Shown here piece after piece: positions 1 to 12,000 of a stretch of 64,000 nucleotides of DNA. The stretch's first letter is position 1. The number at the start of each line of letters is the position of its first letter. The translations under genes were made by a program, and so were the position numbers. The notes beneath the pieces are model-generated. The model saw only the letters and a program-made list of their open reading frames with translations. It was not told where the DNA came from and searched no databases. The DNA is taken from NCBI GenBank assembly GCA_946894095.1, contig OX335653.1, forward strand, positions 2,237,001-2,301,000, given 5' to 3'. This DNA is from Incurvaria masculella (taxonomy: Eukaryota; Arthropoda; Insecta; Lepidoptera; Incurvariidae).

Positions 1-14
1 ACGCCGTGCCCCGG
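1..14 (-). CDS. Probable next myosin exon, cut by the window edge
   Basis: The exon 855-1088 ends in phase 0 after ICELIEA at a gtgggt donor. At the very start of the window the minus strand shows gtccggcag followed by CCGGGGCACGGCGT, reading Pro-Gly-His-Gly-Val. Class I myosins have a similar sequence before ALLDEEC at this point. Only 14 bases are visible, so this is suggestive only. Confidence 0.5.
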
Positions 15-3000
15 CTGCCGGACGGGAAGGTATTTTGTTTGTTTTAACTCCCATTAGTCACATCTCCGAAGCTCTTTAAGATGCTACCAGGGAACAATTG
101 ACTTCGAAAAGAGCTTAGGCCCTTCATAACCCGCCGTAATCAATCCGTGAGACAAAAGAAGACCCAGGCGAAATGTCGGCCTTCAGTTAAAAAGACAAAA
201 AGCCGCAGAATACGCCAAGATGTTTGAATGTTCAATCTTTGCAGTCAATGTCCACAACGTAGATAAAGCGTTAAATCAATCGATGTAGGTATAATCCTAA
301 ACACTGTAAGAGAATTCCAAATTACGGGTAAACAGCAGATGGCGACATTGGAACACGCAATACCCGTGAATTGTATGTTTTGCTGGTTCTGGTAAAGCCT
401 TGCAGTATATTAATAGAGTAGTTCTTTTACAGGGCTGTTTCATTAAGCAGAGTGTCCTTGCTTCACGGTCGATTATAAACATGCATATCACATTCCTTGG
501 AAAAAGCAACATACATGCTTAGTACGAAAAATTATATTTACTTCCTTTGCAGGGTTTCTTAACCTTTTTGTGGTTTTTAACTACTTTATATTTATTACCA
601 CAGAAAAGCAAAGATGCGAACTAAATCAACGATCACACGCAGCATTTATTTTCATCATAGCAAACATGGACCCCCAGCACTGATGCCACGGACCCCCAAA
701 GGGTCCATGGACCCCAGGTTAAGAAACCCTGTTCTAATCTGACAGCTGTCACAAAAAATTAACTAGATACCATATTTCGGTCAACCATACTGAATTCTAA
801 CGTATTGAAATCCGACATCTGAAATGTCACGGAGCCGGGTTAAGCATCACCCACCGCCTCGATCAGCTCGCATATGGGCTCGTTGTCGAAGTACAGTATG
901 GGCTGCCAGTCGACGCGCTCGCGCACGTACTCGTCCTGCTCGCGGCGAAGCGTCGCCGCCACGAGCGCCGCGTGCACGCGCTCGTTCGCGTAGTTGATCA
1001 GCAGCTGCTCGAGGGAGTTCACCGGCAGCGACTCGAAGCCGTACAGGTCGAGGATGCCCATCGTGTTGCGCTTGCCGTAGTTCTTCGGCTGAAACTTTCA
1101 TGCACAATTATAACAATTTGTTTATTTATTTATTTATAAGTTTTAGACAGGCAGCATATGCTGGATGCGTCTAAATCCAGTGTTTAACTTGATAAATTTA
1201 GTTGCTAAGTGGTTTTTTTTCTTTATATTACATTTTGTTTGACATGGTTATCTCGTCGATTTTTTAATTGGTTGGTGGTCGTAGCGTTAATCACATCTTC
1301 TGGGAGTTTATTCCATGCCTCTACTACTCGGTTGGATATGTAGTTTTTGCGAGTATTTGTTCTAGAGGCCGTGACTCGCAGTTTCATGTTGTGCCCTCAT
1401 GCTTTCCCTCTGACACGTAAATCTACTTCAACTGTTTGACACAGGCGTTAGGCTTTGCTTTGAGAGGCTCATAATACAGGGCGAAGGCTTCCTTTTCATC
1501 CGAGAAATATGGGTTCGATCCCCGCTGTGTTCATGCACCACTTTCTCTTTCTGGGTTGGATAAGTGTATTTCGACACTCATGCGAGCTGGCTCCATGGTT
1601 CGAAATCCATTTAAAACTTCTGGTCTCCTTCCCTGGGGTTGGTATGGAATGAATGACGATCGAAGCGGCAATTAAAATTGTCCATGTTTTCCATCCTGAG
1701 CCTCTAGTCCTACTTGTTACCTAAATTGGCCTAACTGATCACTTGCGTTTTCAAATGTATGGAGAATTGTAAGAACATTTTCAAAGTCAACAACCGAAAT
1801 TGACTTAAAAACTTACGAATTATCTTATATCTGGCAATTCGGAGCACATTTTAATGAGGGCCTCAACAAAATGCACTGATATCCGCACAGAAGAACATTC
1901 TAACGGTAGTATAGATTGACAATACCATGAATGCGTGGTGCTGGCAATCGACCCTACTTTTTTCACACGATGCCAAAATTAAAAACACCGTTGCCATAGC
2001 AAATAAAATTCAGTTTGATAACGGCGAATGCCGAAATATTACTGCTTTTTACGATATCTATGTTATGTTTCAGGATCGGCTCCCGATTCCCGATCCTGCA
2101 CTCCCTGCACCCCATTGCAGCTTCAGGGGCGCGGCTCGCGCCATCCGATCCGCATAGAGACGGCGGCGCGGGACACAAGAGGGGGCGTTCAGCTACATAC
2201 AACCAGATTAGCTGTTTTTCTCATTTATTTAATTATTTATTTATTCATTTACTTATTTAGTTGTTTTCACCGTATTGGTTCTGTAGGCAGACATAATATT
2301 AATAACAACGATTGTTGTTTTTGTGTTTGTTGTAGAGACAGCACCATAACCAGAGAATTGAAAAGCGCGCACAGTGGGCGTTAAGCGAACTAACATTTGC
2401 TAGTCTGAGTTTGGTTTGAAAGCATACGCATCCCTCCGTAAATACGTTGACACTGGAGTTTACGTTAACTCCACGTATTCATTCAAATTGGTAGTCCGAG
2501 ATTGATTTTGACAGGTTGAAGAAGTAGTCACAGAGTCAGTAATAAGACTTGTATGTGTTTGACGTTTACAAGTAACTTTGAAGGTCCGTAAGCGCCATTT
2601 AAGTGATAAGTCTGACTATGGCATCATATCAATGCACCCGTGTAGCGGGGTATGAGGCTACACATATTGGCGTCACCATATTTGCCGCAATCAACATAAA
2701 CGTACAAAAAGTAATCCACCGGCTGTCCGTGGAAGAGGATTCACCTTGATCGCGGAGTTGACTCGGTTGATGACCCACGTAAAGAGACGCCCGTACAGCG
2801 CCGGCAGCAGACGGTCTCTCACCGCGCCCACCTCCGCCGCCCCTGCATCACAAGTGCTCGCATTTTATTATATTGTTGAAAGCGGAAAAACATGTAGTAT
2901 TTGTCAAACTTACATTCAAATAATAATATACCCAGTGACCACAGCTTTAAAGTGACAGGCAATTTAGTGGACCGGATAGTGAGAATTGCTGTTAAAGTCA

Positions 3001-6000
3001 GAGCAAGAGGACTACCCGCAAAGTTGTATTACAGTTTCTTTAAGAATCTAAGCCTGCCAATATTGACGTTAAGCTGATATACGGAGATCACTGGAGGTGT
3101 CTTACAGATTTTGGATAAGTAGAAAGAGGGACATTGAAAGCACGACTGGGTATTATTTTGATCCTAGTCTTCACAAACTGGCCACCAGTAATCAAACCAC
3201 GATTAAAACCTACTCAACTGCCAATAGGCCTGGATATGTTCGGTAAAGCCATTGAAAGCTAACTTCAACACCTTACTCTAGAATAAAAATACCACATGTG
3301 CTAATCCATGACCAAATTTCTGACACAGACTAGACCATGCCATAGACTAGCAAGACTACCAAGTTTCAGCCAAATCAACTCATCTGAAACAGGGTGATGA
3401 AATAACAAACATCCAAACGTACAAACATTTTTAATTTTAGTTTTACTCTTAGTTGCTGCTGTTATGGTCTAAGAGCTCTGAAAAACTGACAGAAATTGCA
3501 GTGACAAAAATCGGGACAACATAGGGAATGTTGTCCCTACCTGATGGAACCCCCCTAAAAACGCGAGAGTGATGCTCACCAAGCACGGTGTCTCCCGGGT
3601 CCAGCTCCTCGGAGGAGGCGCCGAGAGCCACCAGCAGCTCCTCGGAGTTGACACCTACAGTTTCGCACGCCTCATACAGCTCTGTGGGGAGGATACGAAG
3701 CTATTTCAGGATATTTAGCACCAGTATTAGCTTTGCTGGTAGTGACCATTGAGAATTGCAGCCCAGCAATCAATATAGCTTACAGTTACGAGTATATGTG
3801 TGTATTATGATGGCTGAGATGTTTTCGGATGGTTTGGTGAAAATGTGTTTTTGTGAGGTTAGCATTCTATTTATTTTATTTATTTAAGAGACTACCTGAT
3901 ATTGATGACAAACTAATTTAGCCTAAGTAGTAACAAGAATTAACAGTATTTACCAAATTAAAACAATACAAAAATAATTAAAAAGAAAAGAAGAAATTAT
4001 GTAGTATGGTGATCATCATGCCTACAATCCCTAGGCATGATCTATTTGTGAGCTGTTTTAATGATAGTATGATGGTGAGTGCTTGGGTGAAATGAGGGAT
4101 GGGAGAGAAGGTAAGACGTAGGTATCTGACATTACTGGCTGGAGGTATCTGGAGACTGATGTCTGGTTACGTGTGGGCATATCTCAGAGGGTGAATATTA
4201 CACGGGCGGATTTGGTTTTATTTGGCTGTATTCTCTACTTTTTTAACCATTTTCAATTTGGTCTAAATAATTTTGCAGCATGTCTGAGGCAATTTTAGGA
4301 TCAGCGTGTGAGGCGTGAATTGCGGCATCATCAGCCAACATGCAAATTGTAGATGCTTGATGTGGTAGGAAAATCGAGGTATATGTGACCTTGGAAACTG
4401 CCTTGTAATGCTCCAGCTCGAGTGATATTCAAATTAGTAGTTGAATCTCCATATTTTTACCAGTGTCGATTTCAGGATGATAAAAAGTTATTAATATTGA
4501 ATTTGATTTTGTATAGACGGCTAGACCAAGAACCAATCAAATGCCTGTGCAATGTTGAGAAAGAAGGCAGACAGCTTTTGTATTTTTAAGGATATTCCTT
4601 GCATACCTGTTTACCCATTTTCTGTAATTTAGAGGAATGTGGGGTAAACACAAATGTAATGGATTTTTTTTCTGAGTAGCTCCTGGCCTAAGTGTTATCC
4701 TTTTGTCACACTGGGGGCTGACGTACACATGGTCGTTTGACCTTTTCAGTGGCCTTCCACAGTGAATGATTACTAAATACAAGTTTTAAAAAAAAAAACA
4801 CTATATGACCCCAAAATGACTGAGGGTTGTCATGGAGTGTTTTGCTCCCACCAAGTACTATCAGCAAAAGTCTGCTACTGATAGATACCGTATTCGTTGT
4901 CAACTGAACAGCCCATGGTGCCATCTATGTTGGTGGCCGGCACGAACTCCACGTTGCCCAGCTTGAGTATGAAAGCCAACAGCCGGAACACGTCCGTCGT
5001 CTCCTCCGGGGTAAAGCCCAGGGTCTCCATTGCAGTCTGCACGGGACAATGTCATCAAAGTGTCAATGAACTGCCACCAATGTCGATAACTTGATAAACA
5101 TATAAACATTAACATAAAAAAGTTGCTAATACAATCCATACAAATATTATTATTGTGTAAGTCACTCTGTCCGTCTGTTACGTTTTCACGTCTAAACCGC
5201 TGAACCGATTTGGATAAAATTTGGTATAGAGGGAATATGGACCTTGGGAAAGGACGTAGGCTATCTTTTGTGGCAAAATTTAACTCAAAAGGGGGTGAAA
5301 AGGGCGATCAAAGTTTGTATGGGGAACTCATATAACATAAAATTTTAGGTTCAGCCAAACATTGACCCGAGCGGAGCCGGGTAGGTACCTCAGTTATCGT
5401 TGGCATACTGATAAAACCTGTTAAGGTGGCCCAACCCGGCGGGCCTAACTCATTCGCGGGCACGGTACAAAACCCTCTGAGACCTTCTCTGTTTCAAATA
5501 ATAAGAAAGGCTCCGTGATGAGGAAGATGCAACATGTCCACTAAAAAGACAATGTGCATAGTGTATGATTTCGTAAGATTTATGAAAATTTCAATTTCAA
5601 AAGGACTTATAGCTAAAAGTAAACCACGACCGCTATAATCAAAAATCTTACAAAAACCAAATAGATCATAAATCTTGATTAAATAAGCTATGTCTGATGA
5701 CCAATCTTTTTACGATGTTCTTACTTTATCATTGCGTAATCCACCTCAAAAGTTATTGTATAAAACGCGCGAAAAATTCGAACTTTCGGACCTTATAACT
5801 CAGAAACCAAACACAATTTTACAATGCCAATGGTCATCAGACATCTAGTTCGATCAAATAAAGCTATTTTGAGCAAAATTTTGGATCTCTGACAAGAAAT
5901 ATGGGCGTGATCTTCTTTCCCTTTTTGTATGGGGAGATGAGCGGGTTGGGCCACCTTAAGTGAACAAAGGAGAGTTTCGAGATAAATGGACTTGAAAGTC

Positions 6001-9000
6001 GAATGGCTCATAATGTGCCGTAAAAGTGTGCATGCGTTTACACTACCTTACTTTGAAACTAAACGTATGAGTTTAACAAGACAAAAGAGGTTGGAAAATT
6101 AAACAGAGCTGCATTTTTAACTCTTTTTACTAAAAAAATGCCACTTACTGGGTTCACCAGTACACCGACGATATAATATAGTATCACGAGCATTCCCTGG
6201 TGAAAAAGCCATCGTCAACTTAATAACCACGCCAGGACCTAAAGGTGCCCACCCATGGGTTTTCGAACATCGAGGGGGGCTGTGAAAACCATGCCGGCGT
6301 TCACACCACATTTAAAGGACCCCAGGTCGTAATTTGGGGAAAATACCTTGGAAGGGGTTCATTCCATTGTTTACCGACCCTATAGATAAAGGATCAAGAG
6401 GATCGGTGGGTTCATATTTTTGTAATGTCGACTGTGAATTTGTGCATTTTCTCCCTGTTCCGCGTCGACCGAAGGTAAAAAGGGGATGGAGGAACAGCGT
6501 TATGGAGCTCCGATTTGCTCTATATTTGCCTATCCCTCAGGGAAAGCGGCCTGACGATATGTGATGATGATGACGATGATGATGATATGACCTTGGTAAA
6601 GGCGAAGTGGTCCCGGTCGTCGCGCAGCGCCGGCGAGTGGTCGTAGAGGCGCGAGCGCGGCCGGCGGTGCGGGGACAGCGCGAGCGGCTCGCACCACGCG
6701 TGCTCCGAGGCGGGGCTGCCGCCGCGCAGCACCCGGTACCGCTCCACCGACCGCTGCAGCTTCAGCAGCTCTGGAGCATTATGTTACGTCGGTGCTGAGA
6801 TATTTTCACATTCTGCAGGGCCATAACCATCAGTATGTGTATAATTTTCATGGGTACTGGCTTTGTCGAAATAATTTGTCATGGATTTTAATGAAAAATT
6901 GTTAATGAAAATTCGCCAGAAAATCACGTTTTTTTGGCTCCTCCAACATCGACCTCCGAGTGGCAGACGAATGGACAGACCTATTTGTAAATATACTTTT
7001 TCGTACTTGCTACTTACGTCACTTATTCCAAGGAATGTGACATGTATGTATGTATAATCGACCGCGAAGCAAGGACACATTAATTAAAGGAAGATCCCTG
7101 TAAAAAGAACTACTTTATGAATAATGGGTATACACCAGGTGGCGAAATTGGTTAGACGCGATACACGCAAATGGCGGGTATATTCGTATATTAGTTCTTT
7201 TTCCCAGGATCTTTCTTTAATTAATGTGTCCTTGCTTCACGGTCTATTATACATACATACATGCCACATTCCTTGGACGTATTTGTGATTTCGTAAGCAA
7301 ACATTGGGGGCTCCACTCACTGAGCAGGTGGACATCGGCGCCGGCGAGCAGCTGGTAGAAGACGTGAAAGTTCCGGTCGCCTTCCTGCAGCCGGGTCACT
7401 CGGCTCTGTCCATGCACGCACACGTTTACTGATCGATCTGATTTGAGGTTATTTTTTGAAGACCCAGTGGCAGCAACTCTGGGTGAGGTCTGGTTCAGGA
7501 TAAATGAACATTTTTTGATGAGACTTGCCATGGGATGCAATTCCACATAAATCTTTAGGTTTAAGAAATAATAGAGTTAATCCCATCCCGGTTGATACCA
7601 TCGCAATAAATTAAAGATGGTTGGAGCGGAAATTAGTCATTGACTGTGTTTTACATCGCATTCAATTGTATTGTTTATTTATCATCCATAGACAGTACAC
7701 TGCACTCGGATTTATCACATTTTAATATTTGCCAGTTCAGCAAAACACATCGAAAAAGAACTGGCAAGAAAATTCTATAACCGTGCTCATAAAGGAGAGG
7801 TCCTGACATGGTACCTAATCCCTTTGGGATTGCAGTTTTTGGGCTTACATCATGACTGTGAAATTTCTAGTTACATAAAAAAAATCGTTTCGTCGAAAGT
7901 ACAATGTTCAAGTAGTGGCATATTCACCTTTTCCAATAGGTCTGCGTGAAAAATAAAGAATAAAGTTAGAATGAAGAAGACAATTGTGATTAAATTCCAT
8001 CTAGCCAATTTTTTCGTTCTGTAAACTGGGAGAGAACTAAAAGTTATTCTAATTACTATTTCATTGTTTAAGATGGGCCTGAGAAAATTGTGCACCCCAT
8101 TATAAATATTAAAAACCGGCCAAGTGAGAGTCGGACTCGCACACGAAGGGTTCCGTACCATCGTAAAATATTTAACACAAAAAAATCACGTTTTTTGTAT
8201 GGGAGGCCCCTTTAATTTTAATTATTATTTAATTTTACCTATTTGTTGTTATAGCGGCAAAATAAATACACACTCTGAGAAATTTTCAGCTATCTATCTG
8301 TTACGGTTACTGAAATACAGCCCTGTGACAGACGGACATACGGACGGACGGACGGACGGACAGCGGAGGCTTAGTAATAGGGTTCCGTTTCTACCCTTTG
8401 GGTACGGAGCCCTAAAAAACCATTGTTCCAATTCCTTAGTAGTATCTAAGAGTAGTCACTTCTTTTGTGGCATTTTCTGATTTGGTTTTGATAAAAAAAT
8501 AATCCTACAGACACAGATTTTAATTGGATGACGATAGATACAATCAAGAAAATTGGCAACGTAGTTTTCAAGTCATTTCCAAATTGTGATTGCATGGGAT
8601 GTCTGCTTGATACATTCTCAAGTGTATCAAGCAGACATATTGACAAATAATATTGCTAACACACTATCAAGAAAGACAATGACATTTGTGTACACGAAAA
8701 CCTAACCCATGAAACCCAAATACATCAAAAATATTTATAATTAAGTCAGTCCAGTTATGTACATAAAAAGAAGCAAAGTCAAATTTCCCTTAAGGTGGCC
8801 CAACCCGGCGGCCTCAACTCATTTGCGGGCACGGTACAAAACTGTGCTGTTGCGCTCTGGGACCTTCTCTGTTTCTAAAAATAAGACAGGCTCTGTGATG
8901 AGGAAGATGCAACCTGTCCACAAAAAAGACAATGTGCATAGTGTATGATTTGGTAAGATTTACGAAAATTTTAATTTCAAAACGACTTATAGCTAAAAGT

Positions 9001-12000
9001 AAACCACGACCGCTGTAGTCAAAAATCTAACAAAAACCAAATAGATTCTGAATCTTGCTTAAATAAGCTATGTCTGATGACTAATCTTTTTAAGATGTTC
9101 TTACTTTATCATTGCGCAATCCACCTCCAAAGTTATTGTATAAAACGCGCGAAAAATCCGAACTTTCGGACGTTATAACTTGAAAACCAAACACAATTTT
9201 ACAATGCCAAAGGTCATCAGACATCTAGTTCGATCAAATAAAGCTATTTTGAGCAAAATTTTACATCTCTGACAAGAAATATGGGCGTAATCTTCTTTCA
9301 CCGTTTGTATGGGGAGTTGAGCGGGATGGCCCGTTTACATTTATACATTCATTTAGTTTTTAAATGTCACATTATTAGTAATGTTGGTGCAAAATATGCC
9401 TCTTATCAACACTTGAAATTAGAATCAATTCACTTGGTTGCGACTCACAGTGTGTGATGTGGCCTCCTAGTGGGTCCCCCTTGTAGTCAAATTCTATGTC
9501 TAGATGTTTACCCTGAAACAAAAAACAAAAAACATTGTACATTTCAAGGTGCAGACGATAAGAGCACTCTATTCACTCACCTAAATACAAAACACACACT
9601 CAATCGTACTTGTATGGTTTTAGTCTCTGCCTCAAAATTGTTTTTTTAAATATTTTAATTCAAAGATAAAACTATGAGTTTCTTTGTGTTCTTAAATAAG
9701 ACAAACATTTATAAAGTTTCATAAAAAAGTTTGAAAACAGAATAAGAGTGTCAAAAATGTATTATAGGTTTCAAATATAGCTTTCAATGCATCATTCATC
9801 TTTCTAAAATTCCAATTTCAATTCAATTCCAATGATTTTTCAAAATAATAAAATATGGTTTCACTTATGCCCTAATGAAACTGAACGCAATCAGGTGTTA
9901 CGACACCATTAATGGTATTTTTTTTTTTGAGAATGTTATTACACTACGAAATATAGTATGAACTGCAGGCGGCGAGCGCGCGCAGGGCGGTACGTACGAA
10001 GCGGCTCGCGTTGTGGTTGCGGTGCGTGGCCGCGTTGCCGAGCGCCTCGAGCAGCGTGCCGGCGGCGGTGAGCGCGGCGGCGGCGCGCGCGGCGCCCCCG
10101 CCGCCGCCGGCCACCACCGCGCACTGCAGGCACACGCGCGCCGCCTCCGTCTTGCCCGCGCCGCTCTCCCCTGCACATGTCGACGTTGCCGTTTAGTTTT
10201 TACCCGACTGCGCGAGAAGGAGGGTTATGTTTTTCGAGTGTATGTATGTATATATGTATGTATGTAAGCTTCAATAGCCCAGTGGCGCGACACTTCGGCG
10301 ATCGCTCTCCGAAGTTAAGCAACGCTGGGTCCGGTCTGGTCTTGGATGGGTTACCATTCGACCTTTGAGAGAGGCTGGCCGTGGTTCGGATTCCACGTTA
10401 AACTGTAGGTCCCCTTCCTTACTTACTAGGTGGTATGGTTAATCCCGCCCGGGGTGGTACCATCACATTGAATGAACGATGGTCGAAGCGGCAATGAAAA
10501 TTGTCCATGTTGTCCATCCAGTTCAATGTAGCCGTGCAATATAAGGAAGGTCCTGGCATGGCACCTAGTTCCCATGTGGTCTGTTAGGCTAATACCATGA
10601 CAGAAGGTGTGGTATTAGTGTGTATATTTCTTTGGCATGCTCTGCAGCTTAGACGGCTTGATGGATTTTAGCCTGAGAGGTGTTTTTTATGTATTGTATT
10701 ATATTGTTTATTCATCATCCAGAGACACTGCACTCGGATTAGTCATATTTTAACATTGGCCAGTTTAGCAAAACAAAACACAGCGGAGAAGAACTGGAAA
10801 GAAACTCCGCTGTTTTTTTTGTTCAACGTCCACTTAGTCTAAATTTACGAAACTGCCAATTTTTTTAACAAAACATAGGTAAAACAATAAATTAACATGA
10901 ATTCACAAAAATTTACAATTCATGCCGTATGCAACAGTTCATGACAAATATAATTTTATTTGCAAAGACTATCCCACCAACTAACATGTTGCCAATTGGT
11001 GCAGGCCATTCCCCACAAACAGCACCCGTTCACGAGCATCACGCTTAGCACAGCCATTACCTCTCTCGACCATATTTTAGAGAAAGAGATAAACTGAACC
11101 AAGCGTCACCGCAACCTGACATAGATGGCTAATACCACACAACTATCGTTATTATATTAGCCTAATAAACTATATTAATAATTTACTAATAATCTATATT
11201 ATATATAATTAGGAGACATGCCAGGGACCTTCCCTTTTATGAGCACTGGATGGATAACACGGATATTTTTCATAGCCGCTTCGACCATCTTTTCATCCAA
11301 TGCAATGGTACCAACCCAGCCGGGCTTAAACCCTAGTAGGGTTTAAGCCTGGCCGGCTACAGTATAACATGGATTTAAAACCATGGAGCACCTCTCATAC
11401 GTGATGAAATGCAGTTAAACAACCCGGAAAGAGAATGAAAGTGGTTCATGAAAAGGGTGATGATTTGAACCCAGCGGGCAAGGCAAATCCCCGCGCCACC
11501 TGGCTACGAGTCCTCCGCAGGGAACTCCACAAAGTGCCCAAGCCTCGGATCGATTGAGAATTGACTCTTCCTCGGAAGTGATACGTAACTGATTTTAGTG
11601 AATCAGTTTATCTAAGATATACGCTCTTAAATATTGCATACAAATCTTTAGAGTCTTCTTAAAATATTTCTATGTGTAGGATCCTGCCGATGGAATACAT
11701 GTGTACAAATATATGACAAAAAATGGTAGCTTTCCACTAACTGAAAACTCCAATAAATATTAACTATTAAACCATATGATACAACAGAAAAAGGTGTCAG
11801 AACTCACCTGTCACAACAATGCACTGGCTCTCATTTCGGTCGCGCACCCACCGATACGCAGTAGCTGCTATTGCGTACCTGTTGCATGCAGTACATTATT
11901 TAATGCATTTTGTTATTATACATATAATTCCCTAAAGAATTAGGTACCATGCCAGGCCCGTACCTTTATGAGCACGGCTACATTGAACTGGATGGAAAAC

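Noticed and set aside
10011..10196. Several GC-rich ORFs on both strands near 10 kb
   Set aside because: They are alternative frames of the GC-rich myosin P-loop exon.
10267..10390. 5S rRNA gene
   Set aside because: Only the central 5S portion is present; both ends are missing and it continues into a SINE body shared with other copies.
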